A DNA stretch of 64,000 nt from Kitasatospora phosalacinea. Its GTDB lineage: Bacteria; Actinomycetota; Actinomycetes; Streptomycetales; Streptomycetaceae. The position numbers were made by a program, and so were the translations under genes. Positions 26,188-33,779 of the stretch are shown piece after piece (within the stretch, counting starts at the first letter, position 1; each line of letters opens with the position of its first letter). The stretch is taken from assembly GCF_000716545.1 (NCBI RefSeq), contig NZ_JNWZ01000034.1, positions 7,284-71,283 on the forward strand, written 5' to 3'. Below the pieces are notes generated by a model that worked only from the letters and a program-made list of their open reading frames with translations, was not told the origin of the DNA and did not search any database.

Positions 26188-26619
26188 ATGCGAGCAGTGG
26201 TGCAGCGGGTCGCCGGGGCGGCCGTGACGGTGGACGGCGAGACGGTCGGCGCGATCGAGGGGCCCGGCCTGTGCGTCCTGGTCGGCGCCACCCACGAGGA
26301 CACCCCGGCCCGCGCCGCCCAACTGGCCCGCAAGCTCTGGACGCTGCGGCTGTTCCCGGGCAGCCCCGAGCGGTCCTGCTCGGAGCTCGGCGCCCCGCTG
26401 CTGGTGATCAGCCAGTTCACCCTCTACGGCGACGCCCGCAAGGGCCGCCGCCCCACCTGGAACGCCGCCGCGCCCGGCCCGGTCGCCGAACCGCTGGTGG
26501 ACGCGGTGGTCGCCGAGCTGCGGGCGCTGGGCGCGAAGGTGGAGACCGGACGGTTCGGCGCCGACATGAAGGTGTCGCTGGTGAACGACGGGCCGTTCAC
26601 CGTCCTGCTGGAGGTCTGA
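26188..26619 (+). CDS. dtd: D-aminoacyl-tRNA deacylase Dtd
   Basis: 143 residues. It hydrolyses D-aminoacyl-tRNA (and Gly-tRNA-Ala), protecting translation from D-amino acids. Both signature motifs are present: [15 protein letters not shown] (~80-94), and NDGPFT near 134-139 in place of the usual NxGPVT. The N-terminus [18 protein letters not shown] is typical. It converges on ygfZ with only 3 bases between the stop codons. Confidence 0.95.
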   Translation: MRAVVQRVAGAAVTVDGETVGAIEGPGLCVLVGATHEDTPARAAQLARKLWTLRLFPGSPERSCSELGAPLLVISQFTLYGDARKGRRPTWNAAAPGPVAEPLVDAVVAELRALGAKVETGRFGADMKVSLVNDGPFTVLLEV

Positions 26620-26622
26620 CCC

Positions 26623-27579
26623 CTAGGCGGGAACGATCACGTCCTGGGTGCCGGGGACGCCGTCGGCCAGCAGCAGTGCGTCCACCGGGGTGTTGCGCTT
26701 GACCAGGGCCAGCGCGATCGGGCCCAGCTCGTGGTGCCGGGCCGAGGAGGTGACGAAGCCGACCGGCCGCTCCTGGCCCGCGACCCGGACCTCGGTGCCG
26801 TGCGCGGGCAGCTTCTCCTCGGTGCCGTCCAGGTGCAGGAAGACCAGCCGGCGCGGCGGCCGGCCCAGGTTGTGCACCCGGGCGACCGTCTCCTGGCCGC
26901 GGTAGCAGCCCTTCTGCAGGTGCACGGCGCTGCCCAGCCAGTCCACCTCGTGCGGGATGGTGCGGTGGTCGGTCTCGAAGCCGAGCCGCGGCCGGTGCCC
27001 CTCGATCCGCAGCGCCTCGTACGCCCAGACGCCCGCCGCCGGGCCGAACTCCTCGGCGGCCGCGGCGAGTTCGGCGCGCGGCAGGAACACGTCCCGGCCC
27101 CAGGGGAGTTCGCGCACGGCGGCGGCCCGCTCGGCCGGGGCGGTGGAGCCGGCCGGCAGGAACACCACGGCGTACCGCTCGGTGGCGTCGGCGACCTCGA
27201 CCCGGTTCCAGAACTTCATCGACTCCAGGTACGCCACCAGGGCGGGCGCGCCGCCCGGCTCGACGTGGATCCAGGTGGTCTCCCCGTCGTCGACCAGGTA
27301 GAGCGCGTGCTCCACGTGCCCGTTCGGGGAGAGCACCAGCGCCTCGGTGGCCCGCTGCGGCGGCAGTTCGCTGACGTGCTGGGTGAGCAGCAGGTGCAGC
27401 CAGCTCAGCCGGTCCGGGCCGGTCGCGGTGATCACGCCGCGGTGCGACAGGTCCACGAAGCCGCGCCCGGCGGCCAGCGCGCGCTGCTCGCGGAACAGGT
27501 CGCCGTAGTGGGCGGCGACCCCCTCGTCGGGACCTTCGGCCGGGACGGCGCCGGGCAGGGCAAGCAGCGGACTCTTCAT
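26623..27579 (-). CDS. ygfZ: YgfZ/GcvT-domain folate-binding protein
   Basis: 318 residues. YgfZ proteins bind tetrahydrofolate and support assembly or repair of certain Fe-S proteins, such as tRNA-modifying MiaB. The diagnostic motif KGCYRGQE with its conserved Cys lies near residues 229-236. GcvT-like segments are DLSHRGVITATGPDRLSWLH, FWNRVEVAD and EALRIEGHRPRLGFE. A TAAGCT element 7 bases before the ATG, sharing the TAA stop of nur, suggests its own leaderless transcript. Confidence 0.9.
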   Translation of the reverse strand: MKSPLLALPGAVPAEGPDEGVAAHYGDLFREQRALAAGRGFVDLSHRGVITATGPDRLSWLHLLLTQHVSELPPQRATEALVLSPNGHVEHALYLVDDGETTWIHVEPGGAPALVAYLESMKFWNRVEVADATERYAVVFLPAGSTAPAERAAAVRELPWGRDVFLPRAELAAAAEEFGPAAGVWAYEALRIEGHRPRLGFETDHRTIPHEVDWLGSAVHLQKGCYRGQETVARVHNLGRPPRRLVFLHLDGTEEKLPAHGTEVRVAGQERPVGFVTSSARHHELGPIALALVKRNTPVDALLLADGVPGTQDVIVPA

Positions 27580-27586
27580 ACCCGCC

Positions 27587-27592
27587 AGCTTA
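27587..27592 (-). promoter_or_regulatory. -10 element of ygfZ overlapping the nur stop codon
   Basis: TAAGCT, 7 bases before ATG 27579; its TAA is the termination codon of nur. Confidence 0.45.
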
Positions 27593-28036
27593 CGGCCGGC
27601 CGTCCGCCAGCTTGGCGGTGCAGTCCGCGCAGCGGCCGAAGATGGCGAAGTGCTTGAGGTCGGTGTCGAAGCCGTGCTCGGTGCGCAGGCTGTCGATCAG
27701 CGGGGCGGCGATCGCGGTGTCGGTCTCGGTGACCTTGTCGCAGTCCCGGCAGACCAGGTGCAGGTGGGTGTGCCGGCCCGCCAGGTGGTAGGTGGGGGCG
27801 CCGTGGCCCAGGTGGGCGTGCGAGACCAGGCCGAGCTCCTCCAGCAGCTCCAGCGTCCGGTAGACGGTGGAGATGTTGACGCCGCTGGCGGTCTTGCGGA
27901 CTTGGCCGAGGATCTCGTCCGGCGTCGCGTGGTCGAGCACGTCGACGGCCTCCAGCACCAGCTGGCGCTGCGGGGTCAGCCGGTAGCCGCGCTCGCGCAG
28001 GTCGGCTTTCCAGTCGGTCGTCTCGCTGTTCGCCAC
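27590..28036 (-). CDS. nur: nickel-responsive Fur-family regulator Nur
   Basis: 148 residues. An N-terminal winged helix (YRLTPQRQLVLEAV, STVYRTLELLEE) precedes the metal-binding dimer domain. His 36, 89, 91 and 93 match the M-site ligands that I recall for S. coelicolor Nur (33, 86, 88, 90) with a constant +3 offset. His 73, 75 and 129 match its nickel-site residues (70, 72, 126). CRDC and CADC pairs are also present. Nur represses nickel uptake and the Fe superoxide dismutase gene when nickel is plentiful. The start is GTG 28036 with AGGGA upstream; a TACACT -10 lies further up. Confidence 0.82.
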   Translation of the reverse strand: MANSETTDWKADLRERGYRLTPQRQLVLEAVDVLDHATPDEILGQVRKTASGVNISTVYRTLELLEELGLVSHAHLGHGAPTYHLAGRHTHLHLVCRDCDKVTETDTAIAAPLIDSLRTEHGFDTDLKHFAIFGRCADCTAKLADGRP

Positions 28037-28121
28037 GTGTGTCCCTGCCCGGTGAGAGGTCGTGCGACAAGTGTAGGGACCGACCGACCGGTCGGCCCCT
28101 ACCCGTGCGTGGGCGATCGGG

Positions 28122-28706
28122 TCAGCGGAAGAACGCGATCCCGTCGTCCGGCAGGTCGTTGATGTCGTTGATCAGCTGCGCCGGGTTGAGCACCTTCTTC
28201 AGCTGCGCCGACATGTACGGCCGCAGCGGCACCTCGGGGGCGGCCTTCTCGCCGACCCACAGCAGCTCGTCCTTGACCAGGCCGTACAGCCGCTTGCCGC
28301 CGCTGTAGGGGGCCGCGCCCTCGATCCGGGCGACCGCGTCGGTGGCCAGGTCGATCTGCGGCTTGCCGTCGTGCAGCTTGCCGTACCAGATCTCCACGGT
28401 GCCGTCGTCGCGGACCGAGGAGACCTCGATCTCGCGCTCGCCGCTGGTGCCGTGCTGGTTGCTGGTGACCCGCCAGAAGGAGTGCTCGGTCTCCAGCGGG
28501 CGGACCTTCTCGCCCTGCTCGTCCAGCACCCAGGTGCGGGAGCGGAACTCCAGGAAGGGACGGCCGTCGTGCCGGAAGACGATCTCCTGGCCGAAGTTGC
28601 ACTTCTCGCTGCCCGGGAAGTCGTGGACGCCCGCGCCCTCCCAGGTGCCGAGGAGGAAGGCGAGCGGGACGACGTCGCGGTGGAGGTCGGAAGGAATCTC
28701 GATCAT
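28122..28706 (-). CDS. nitrobindin-like beta-barrel protein (FABP family)
   Basis: 194 residues with a 10-stranded lipocalin-like barrel. The signature GTWEGAG is at ~20-26 and the strands REIEVSSVRDDGTVEIWYGK and KRLYGLVKDELLWVGEK are visible. True nitrobindins bind heme through a His near the C-terminus and react with NO or peroxynitrite. Here I find no His in the last ~85 residues, so heme binding is doubtful. It was earlier called fatty-acid-binding-like. It sits upstream of nur on the same strand (85-bp gap). Ligand unknown. Confidence 0.75.
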   Translation of the reverse strand: MIEIPSDLHRDVVPLAFLLGTWEGAGVHDFPGSEKCNFGQEIVFRHDGRPFLEFRSRTWVLDEQGEKVRPLETEHSFWRVTSNQHGTSGEREIEVSSVRDDGTVEIWYGKLHDGKPQIDLATDAVARIEGAAPYSGGKRLYGLVKDELLWVGEKAAPEVPLRPYMSAQLKKVLNPAQLINDINDLPDDGIAFFR

Positions 28707-28757
28707 GGTCCTGGCTGGTGTCGTCGGACGGTTACCGGGTCAACCGTACGGCAGTCG

Positions 28758-28865
28758 TCAGCGCTGGCCCTGGTAGAGCTTCATGACGGAGAAGATGGCG
28801 AACCAGGTGATCAGCACGGCCATCAGAGCCAGCAGGCTGTCGAAGAAGATCTCAAGACCGGACAC
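28758..28865 (-). CDS. 35-residue single-span membrane protein
   Basis: Small gene from GTG 28865 to a stop at 28758, with TGGAG 6-8 bases upstream. The product is one amphipathic N-terminus and a single membrane helix (LLALMAVLITWFAIFSVMKL), ending LYQGQR. Such length, a good ribosome site and a clean hydrophobic span suggest a real short membrane protein. No family function is known to me. It is divergent from the DsrE-like gene. Confidence 0.65.
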   Translation of the reverse strand: MSGLEIFFDSLLALMAVLITWFAIFSVMKLYQGQR

Positions 28866-28934
28866 GGTGCGCTCCAGGGGCGGGTTCGACGGGCTGTGGT
28901 ACGGCGCGAGTCTATCCGGCGACCCCCGCGCCCG

Positions 28935-28940
28935 TAGTCT
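28935..28940 (+). promoter_or_regulatory. -10 element of a leaderless promoter (DsrE-like gene)
   Basis: TAGTCT, then 7 bases, then ATG 28948. Confidence 0.55.
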
Positions 28941-28947
28941 CTGGGGC

Positions 28948-29310
28948 ATGTCGAAGAAGCTGGTCATCAAGGTCACCGCCGGTGCGGACGCCCCGGAACG
29001 CTGCTCGCAGGCCTTCACGGTCGCCTCGGTCGCCGTCGCCAGCGGCGTGCCGGTCTCGCTCTGGCTGACCGGGGAGTCCGCCTGGTTCGCCCTGCCGGGG
29101 AGGGCCGCCGAGTTCGAGCTGCCGCACTCGGCGCCGCTGCCGGACCTGCTGGAGGCCGTCCTGGCGGGCGGGAGCGTCACCCTGTGCACCCAGTGCGCGG
29201 CGCGCCGGGACATCGCGCAGGCCGACGTGATCGAGGGGGTGCGGATCGCCGGCGCGCAGGTGTTCCTGTCCGAGGTGATGGCGGACGACGCCAGGGCGCT
29301 GGTCTACTGA
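28948..29310 (+). CDS. DsrE/DsrF-like small protein
   Basis: 120 residues with the DsrEFH Rossmann-like fold: KKLVIKVTAGADAPERCSQA, ASGVPVSLWLTGESAWFALP, VTLCTQCAARRDIAQAD and VRIAGAQVFLSEVMADDARA. The CTQC pair sits where DsrE-type sulfur carriers keep their active cysteine. A sulfur-relay role is possible and fits the nearby rhodanese, DUF1416 and MoaD/ThiS genes, but the partner is unknown. Its 3' end overlaps the convergent DUF3099 gene by 7 bp. Confidence 0.7.
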   Translation: MSKKLVIKVTAGADAPERCSQAFTVASVAVASGVPVSLWLTGESAWFALPGRAAEFELPHSAPLPDLLEAVLAGGSVTLCTQCAARRDIAQADVIEGVRIAGAQVFLSEVMADDARALVY

Positions 29311-29585
29311 CGCCCGTCCGGGGGCTCGCGGTCCGGCCGGTCCCGGTCGTGGCCGGGCTGCTCCCAGCGCGGGTCGTCCCAGCGCGGGTCGTTCCACCAG
29401 TCGTCGTCCCGGTCCCGCTTGTTGGCGAGGACGGCGGCCACCGGCGGGATCACCATCGCGACCACGCACATGCCGATGGCGGCGCCGACCGACCAGAAGC
29501 GCACCACGCCCCAGGCCAGGACGAACAGCGCCAGGCAGACGCCCATCATCACGAAGTAGCGCACGTGCCGCCGGTGTGCCTGCAC
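29304..29585 (-). CDS. DUF3099 membrane protein
   Basis: 93 residues. Two membrane helices (YFVMMGVCLALFVLAWGVVR and AAIGMCVVAMVIPPVAAVLA) are followed by a very polar cytoplasmic tail of Asp, Trp, Arg and Pro (DRDDDWWNDPRWDDPRWEQP). This pattern defines the actinobacterial DUF3099 family, function unknown. The start GTG 29585 has a TACCCT element 6 bases upstream, so it is probably leaderless. Confidence 0.85.
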   Translation of the reverse strand: MQAHRRHVRYFVMMGVCLALFVLAWGVVRFWSVGAAIGMCVVAMVIPPVAAVLANKRDRDDDWWNDPRWDDPRWEQPGHDRDRPDREPPDGRQ

Positions 29586-29591
29586 CCTTCC

Positions 29592-29597
29592 AGGGTA
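29592..29597 (-). promoter_or_regulatory. -10 element of a leaderless promoter (DUF3099 gene)
   Basis: TACCCT on the minus strand, 6 bases before GTG 29585. Confidence 0.45.
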
Positions 29598-29598
29598 G

Positions 29599-29640
29599 GC
29601 CGAGGGGCCCGGTCGTCAGAAGACGTCCGGGCCCCTCGGC
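29599..29640. terminator. hairpin terminator after the rhodanese-DUF1416 operon
   Basis: 14-bp arms (GCCGAGGGGCCCGG) with a 14-base loop, just downstream of the DUF1416 stop on the minus strand. Confidence 0.75.
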
Positions 29641-29660
29641 ACGCTGCTGCCGCGCGGTCG

Positions 29661-29951
29661 TCAGACCGCGATCGCGACCTCGGTGAACTCGCCCTGGGTG
29701 GCGACCACCTGGCGGTCCACGGTGGCGCCGGGCACCAGGGCCCGCAGCGTCCACTTGCCCGGGCGGGCGAAGAACCGGAACTGCCCGGTCGCCGAGGTCG
29801 GGACCTCGGCGGTGAACTCGCCGTTCTCGTCGAGGAGCCGCACGTAGCCGTTGACCGGCTCGTCGTTGCGGGTCACCGAACCCTGGATGATCGTCTCGTT
29901 GGCCACGTCAACTCCTGCCAGGTCCGGGCCGCCGGCCTTCGCACCGCACAT
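29661..29951 (-). CDS. DUF1416 beta-sandwich protein
   Basis: 96 residues. The N-terminus is MCGAKAGGPDL, then an Ig/transthyretin-like beta sandwich (IIQGSVTRNDEPVNGYVRLL, FTAEVPTSATGQFRFFARPG, WTLRALVPGATVDRQVV). The family is actinobacterial and nearly always follows a thiosulfate sulfurtransferase gene, as here (39-bp gap, same strand). Cys2 is conserved in the family as I recall it and could accept sulfur. Function unproven. Confidence 0.85.
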   Translation of the reverse strand: MCGAKAGGPDLAGVDVANETIIQGSVTRNDEPVNGYVRLLDENGEFTAEVPTSATGQFRFFARPGKWTLRALVPGATVDRQVVATQGEFTEVAIAV

Positions 29952-29990
29952 GTCTGTTTCCCTCTTCCTTGCTGTCGCGCGAGCCGGGTC

Positions 29991-30824
29991 TCAGTTGCCG
30001 AGCTCGATCGGCACGCCGACCAGGCTGCCGTACTCGGTCCACGAACCGTCGTAGTTCTTGACGTTCTCCTGGCCGAGCAGCTCGTGCAGCACGAACCAGG
30101 TGAGCGCGGAGCGCTCGCCGATCCGGCAGTACGCGATGGTGTCGGTCGCCAGGTCGACGCCCTCGGCCTCGTAGAGGGCCTTGAGCTCGTCGTCGCTCTT
30201 GAAGGTGCCGTCGTCGTTGGCGTTCTTCGCCCACGGGATGTTCTTGGCGGACGGGACGTGGCCCGGGCGCTGCGACTGCTCCTGCGGGAGGTGGGCCGGG
30301 GCGAGCAGCTTGCCGGAGAACTCGTCGGGCGAGCGGACGTCGACCAGGTTCAGGGTGCCGATCGCGTTGACCACGTCGTCGCGGAAGGCGCGGATCGAGG
30401 AGTCGGCCGGCTGCGCGGTGTACTGGGTGGCGGCCCGCTCGGGCTGCTCGACGACCAGCTCGCGGGAGTCGAGCTCCCACTTCTTGCGGCCGCCGTCCAG
30501 CAGGCGGACGTCGCCGTGGCCGTACAGCTTGAAGTACCAGTAGGCGTAGGACGCGAACCAGTTGTTGTTGCCGCCGTAGAGCACCACGGTGTCGTCGTTG
30601 GCGATGCCCTTGGCGGACAGCAGCGCCTCGAAGCCGGCCTGGTCGATGAAGTCGCGGCGGACCGGGTCCTGGAGGTCCTTCTTCCAGTCGATCCGGACCG
30701 CGTTGCGGATGTGGTTCTTGTCGTAGGCGGCGGTGTCTTCGTCGACCTCGACGATGACGACCTTCGGGTCGTCCAGGTGCGCCTGGACCCAGTCGGCGTC
30801 GACCAGGACGTCGCTGCGGCTCAT
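29991..30824 (-). CDS. thiosulfate sulfurtransferase (two-domain rhodanese, SseA/CysA type)
   Basis: 277 residues, two rhodanese domains. It moves sulfur from thiosulfate or another donor to a thiol acceptor. The N-terminal domain (VIVEVDEDTAAYDKNHIRNA) lacks a catalytic Cys. The C-terminal one carries the active-site loop YCRIGERSALTW and the preceding LVDVRSPDEFSG. ATG 30824 is chosen because GGAGAA precedes it; ATG 30836 is in frame but has no ribosome site. It forms an operon with DUF1416. A 26-residue cysteine-containing peptide lies 225 bp upstream on the same strand. Confidence 0.93.
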   Translation of the reverse strand: MSRSDVLVDADWVQAHLDDPKVVIVEVDEDTAAYDKNHIRNAVRIDWKKDLQDPVRRDFIDQAGFEALLSAKGIANDDTVVLYGGNNNWFASYAYWYFKLYGHGDVRLLDGGRKKWELDSRELVVEQPERAATQYTAQPADSSIRAFRDDVVNAIGTLNLVDVRSPDEFSGKLLAPAHLPQEQSQRPGHVPSAKNIPWAKNANDDGTFKSDDELKALYEAEGVDLATDTIAYCRIGERSALTWFVLHELLGQENVKNYDGSWTEYGSLVGVPIELGN

Positions 30825-31049
30825 GTGGTTCTCCATCCGGGGGCGGTTGGCGGAAGGGCTGCTGGAAGGTGTCCGGACCGCACGCGTCCCGCACACCCGT
30901 CCGCATGGTGGGACGGGGAGGGCGCGGCTTCGGCCGGGGTGACTCAGGGGGTGATTTCGTCGCTCCGGACGCACCGGTGCCCGCGGCTACCGGTCAAGCG
31001 GCGTCGGAACGGGGCGGACGTGCCGGGACTGCGGGGCGCGACCGCCGGG
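30825..31049 (-). other. 225-nt leader between the small peptide and the rhodanese gene
   Basis: Transcribed region expected between the leader peptide and the rhodanese start. It holds several short GC-rich inverted repeats, including the palindrome GCACCGGTGC and GGCTTCGGCC. I cannot pick out a classical terminator with a U-run. It would be the place for an attenuation structure. Confidence 0.4.
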
Positions 31050-31130
31050 TCAGCGCATTCGACACAGGCAGCTCGACACGCGGCAGTGGTCTACCGCCCG
31101 CCGCTTCGTGAGGTCCGCCTGTCGCTTCAT
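31050..31130 (-). CDS. 26-residue cysteine-containing putative leader peptide
   Basis: ATG 31130 to TGA 31050. The peptide begins MKRQADLTKRRAVD and ends HCRVSSCLCRMR, with three cysteines in its last eleven residues. Streptomycetes carry short peptides of this pattern (R-x-VD-x-x-RVSS-x-LCR) ahead of sulfur-metabolism genes; they are usually annotated as putative leader peptides and thought to sense cysteine supply by translation. Position upstream of a rhodanese operon fits. A promoter with exact leaderless spacing lies directly in front. Confidence 0.75.
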   Translation of the reverse strand: MKRQADLTKRRAVDHCRVSSCLCRMR

Positions 31131-31137
31131 GACGACG

Positions 31138-31167
31138 ATGCTAGGGAACCGGTGGGGGCGCTGTCAT
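31138..31167 (-). promoter_or_regulatory. promoter of the leader peptide-rhodanese transcript
   Basis: On the minus strand ATGACA (31162-31167), an 18-bp spacer, then TAGCAT (31138-31143), then 7 bases to ATG 31130. This is a good housekeeping-type promoter, and transcription would start at the peptide's ATG. Confidence 0.65.
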
Positions 31168-31357
31168 CATCGTGTCGGATGCTGAGACTCGATCATCCGA
31201 ATATTGGGATTTCCCGGTTTTCGCTCGCGCGCCGCTCGGCCCGGACCCCGTGCGGGGACCGGGCGAGCGGGCGATCCGGGACGTTCCGGCACCCGGCCTG
31301 GACAGCTCGTCTCGCCCAGCGGACGGCCGGACGGCCTGACGCCGGGGCTCGGTGGAC

Positions 31358-32026
31358 CTAGTGGCCGAGCCTGGTGCCGGGGGCGAGGGTGAAGCGCAGC
31401 CGGACCCCGTCCGGCTCCGGGGTGGCCTCGGAGAGCGAGAGGCCGGTCGGCAGGCCGGTCAGGGCGAACCGGCGGGGCTTCAGCAGGTCTCCGGCCAGGC
31501 CGTTCAACTTGGCCGCCACGCCGTTGAGTTCGAAGCCGTCCACCACCACGTCCGCACCCTCGCTGCGCAGCTTGCCCTCGACCGTGACGCCGGCCACCGA
31601 GGTCTTCACCTTGCCCGGGCCGGCGTACTGCAGGACGATCTGCCCGCCCGCCACGAACTTCGACAGGTCCTGGTACGAGATCACGCCCTGGCCGTCGCCG
31701 CGCCCGACCGTGACGCCCCGGTAGGAGTCGGTGAACTTCACGTCGGACATGTTCGCCCTGAAGGAGTGCACCGTGACGGTCTGCCTCCCGTCGGTCACGG
31801 TCATGCCGTCCGAGCTCATCGTGACCTTGTCCAGCTCGCCGGCCAGCGCGCCGGTCAGGAACGGGAAGTCGTCGATCTCGACGTCCGGCCTGCTGGTCAT
31901 CCACCCGGAGGAGACGGCCGCGTCCGCCGCCTGGTCCTCCGCGACCCCGACGGCGATCCGGTCGGCGCCGACCAGCAGGCCGCCCACCACCCCGAGGCCG
32001 ATCAACAGCTTCACCGAGCCATGCAT
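31358..32026 (-). CDS. LmeA-like phospholipid-binding protein (DUF2993)
   Basis: 222 residues. An N-terminal signal or anchor helix (KLLIGLGVVGGLLVGADRIA) is followed by a DUF2993 domain of repeated beta strands and helices, e.g. VEIDDFPFLTGALAGELDKV, VTVHSFRANMSDVKFTDSYR and VVVDGFELNGVAAKLNGLAG. Mycobacterial LmeA, of this family, binds phospholipid in the cell envelope and supports a lipomannan mannosyltransferase; streptomycetes have several paralogues of unknown role. The ATG follows GGGGGAG at good spacing. It stands alone. Confidence 0.82.
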   Translation of the reverse strand: MHGSVKLLIGLGVVGGLLVGADRIAVGVAEDQAADAAVSSGWMTSRPDVEIDDFPFLTGALAGELDKVTMSSDGMTVTDGRQTVTVHSFRANMSDVKFTDSYRGVTVGRGDGQGVISYQDLSKFVAGGQIVLQYAGPGKVKTSVAGVTVEGKLRSEGADVVVDGFELNGVAAKLNGLAGDLLKPRRFALTGLPTGLSLSEATPEPDGVRLRFTLAPGTRLGH

Positions 32027-32148
32027 CGCACTCCCCCTGAGACGTTCGGTCCGGAGGCAGTTCGAAGACGAATGACTTCCGGGCTACGGACATAGGGACG
32101 ATCGCACGCGTGCCCCAGTTCCGGAACGCCACCCGGGTGAACCGGTGA

Positions 32149-32454
32149 TCAGCCTCCGGCGAACGGCGGCAGCACCTCCACCGTCCAGCCCTCGGACAGC
32201 ACCACCCCGGCGGCCTCCCGGCCGCCCGTCTGCTCGCCGTCCAACAGGAACGAACACACCGCCAGCAGCCGCAGCAGCTCCGGCCGGTCGGCGTGCGCGG
32301 CCCGCACCTCGGCCAGCGCCCCGGCCAGCGTGGCGGCCTCGAAGCGCTCCTCGGCCCGGCCCGCCGCGGACTTGGCGGCGGCCCAGTAGCGGACCGTCCC
32401 GCTCACCCGCACGGGTGATCCGGCGGTGCTGCGGGCATCGGCGGTCGCGGTCAC
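32149..32454 (-). CDS. MoaD/ThiS-family sulfur carrier protein
   Basis: 101 residues with a ubiquitin-like fold and the C-terminal diglycine PPFAGG needed for thiocarboxylate formation. Internal segments VRYWAAAKSAAGRAEERFEA, SFLLDGEQTG and LSEGWTVEVLPPFAGG fit MoaD-type proteins. It could carry sulfur for molybdopterin or another cofactor. No moaE or moeB neighbour is visible, so the pathway is open. The GTG has GAGAGGGG just upstream. Confidence 0.85.
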   Translation of the reverse strand: MTATADARSTAGSPVRVSGTVRYWAAAKSAAGRAEERFEAATLAGALAEVRAAHADRPELLRLLAVCSFLLDGEQTGGREAAGVVLSEGWTVEVLPPFAGG

Positions 32455-33047
32455 GGCAACCCCTCTCGACTGTCCTCGCCCGGTACGGCGGCCGGCCCGG
32501 TGCCGGCCGGCCCACCCGTGGAACGGGGTACACGTACGGTGCGGCCGGTGCGGCCCCCATCATCGCCCGCACCCCCCACCCGGAGGCAACCACCCGGGCC
32601 CGCGGCGCCCCCGCGCGCCGCCCCGGCCCGCCGCCCGGAGCCCGGATCGACCCCGCGCGCCCCGCTCGCGCCTCTCCCCAGGCCACGGTCGGTCGGCTAT
32701 TCTCGGTTCCGTGAGGGATCCGGGCAGAGTCGCCCCCGGGTCCTTTTGTGCTTTCAGGACGCCGTACGGACGTTCTTGCGAACGGTGCACCACCCGCACC
32801 CGCCGCCGGAGCGCCCCCGCCGCCGGCCGCACGACGAGGTGCGCAGCCGGCGGGACAGACCGGAGGGTACGCCGATGGACGAGGTACCAGCGGGACGCCA
32901 GGGGTTGCGGGACCCCGGGCGGGCAACCGCCGCCCCGTCCGTCGACGCGCCCGTCGGCCCTGTCGGCGCTCCCCCACCCTGTACCGTTGCCGCCACCCTC
33001 CCCCGGCGGCCGCGACCGCGACGACCCGGAAAGGGGACTAACCGGGT
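32455..33047. other. 593-bp divergent region upstream of glnR
   Basis: Lies between divergent moaD/thiS-like and glnR genes. A TATTCT at 32698-32703 is a possible -10 for a long glnR leader. An open frame from ATG 32875 runs to 33051, but its product is Pro/Arg-rich and it overlaps the glnR start, so it is not called. No repeat or RNA gene is recognised. Confidence 0.45.
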
Positions 33048-33779
33048 ATGAGTTCACTGCTCCTGCTGACCAACGCCCTGCAACCCTCCGCCGAGGTGCT
33101 GCCCGCCCTCGGGCTGCTCCTGCACAGCGTCCGGGTGGCCCCCGCCGAGGGGTCCGCCCTGGTCGACACGCCCAGCGCCGACGTGATCCTGGTCGACGGC
33201 CGGCGCGACCTGCCGCAGATCCGCAGCCTGTGCCAGCTGCTGCGCTCCACCGGCATCGGCAGCCCGCTGATCCTGGTGGTCACCGAGGGCGGCCTGGCCG
33301 CCGTCACCGCCGACTGGGGCGTCGACGACGTGCTGCTCGACACCGCCGGACCGGCCGAGGTCGAGGCCCGGCTGCGGCTCGCCCTCGGCCGGCTGAACGC
33401 GACCGCCGACGACAGCCCGATGGAGATCCGCAACGGCGACCTCTCGGTCGACGAGGCCACCTACTCCGCCAAGCTCAAGGGCCGCGTCCTCGACCTCACC
33501 TTCAAGGAGTTCGAGCTGCTCAAGTACCTGGCCCAGCACCCCGGCCGGGTCTTCACCCGGGCCCAGCTGCTCCAGGAGGTGTGGGGCTACGACTACTTCG
33601 GCGGCACCCGCACCGTGGACGTCCACGTCCGCCGACTGCGCGCCAAACTCGGCGTCGAGAACGAGCAGTTGATCGGCACCGTGCGCAACGTCGGCTACCG
33701 CTTCGTGGTGCCCGAGCGCCCCGAGAAGGGCACCGACCGGGCCGAGCAGAACCGCACCGGCGCACGGCAGGAGCACTGA
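33048..33779 (+). CDS. glnR: global nitrogen regulator GlnR
   Basis: 243-residue OmpR-type orphan response regulator that activates glutamine synthetase, ammonium transport and other nitrogen genes. The receiver domain ([19 protein letters not shown] onward) keeps Asp50 in VILVDGRRD but lacks most of the acidic pocket, as in atypical GlnR. The winged-helix half reads [20 protein letters not shown] and [15 protein letters not shown]. The N-terminus and DNA-binding domain match actinobacterial GlnR closely. A GGAAAGGGG precedes the ATG. No kinase gene is adjacent. Confidence 0.95.
   Translation: MSSLLLLTNALQPSAEVLPALGLLLHSVRVAPAEGSALVDTPSADVILVDGRRDLPQIRSLCQLLRSTGIGSPLILVVTEGGLAAVTADWGVDDVLLDTAGPAEVEARLRLALGRLNATADDSPMEIRNGDLSVDEATYSAKLKGRVLDLTFKEFELLKYLAQHPGRVFTRAQLLQEVWGYDYFGGTRTVDVHVRRLRAKLGVENEQLIGTVRNVGYRFVVPERPEKGTDRAEQNRTGARQEH

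Noticed and set aside
30825-31049. Classical Rho-independent attenuator before the rhodanese gene
   Set aside because: Short GC-rich inverted repeats exist, but none is followed by a U-run or stands out as a terminator/antiterminator pair by eye.
32875-33051. Possible small gene ahead of glnR (starts MDEVPAGRQG)
   Set aside because: Pro/Arg-rich end, overlaps the glnR start, no family resemblance.
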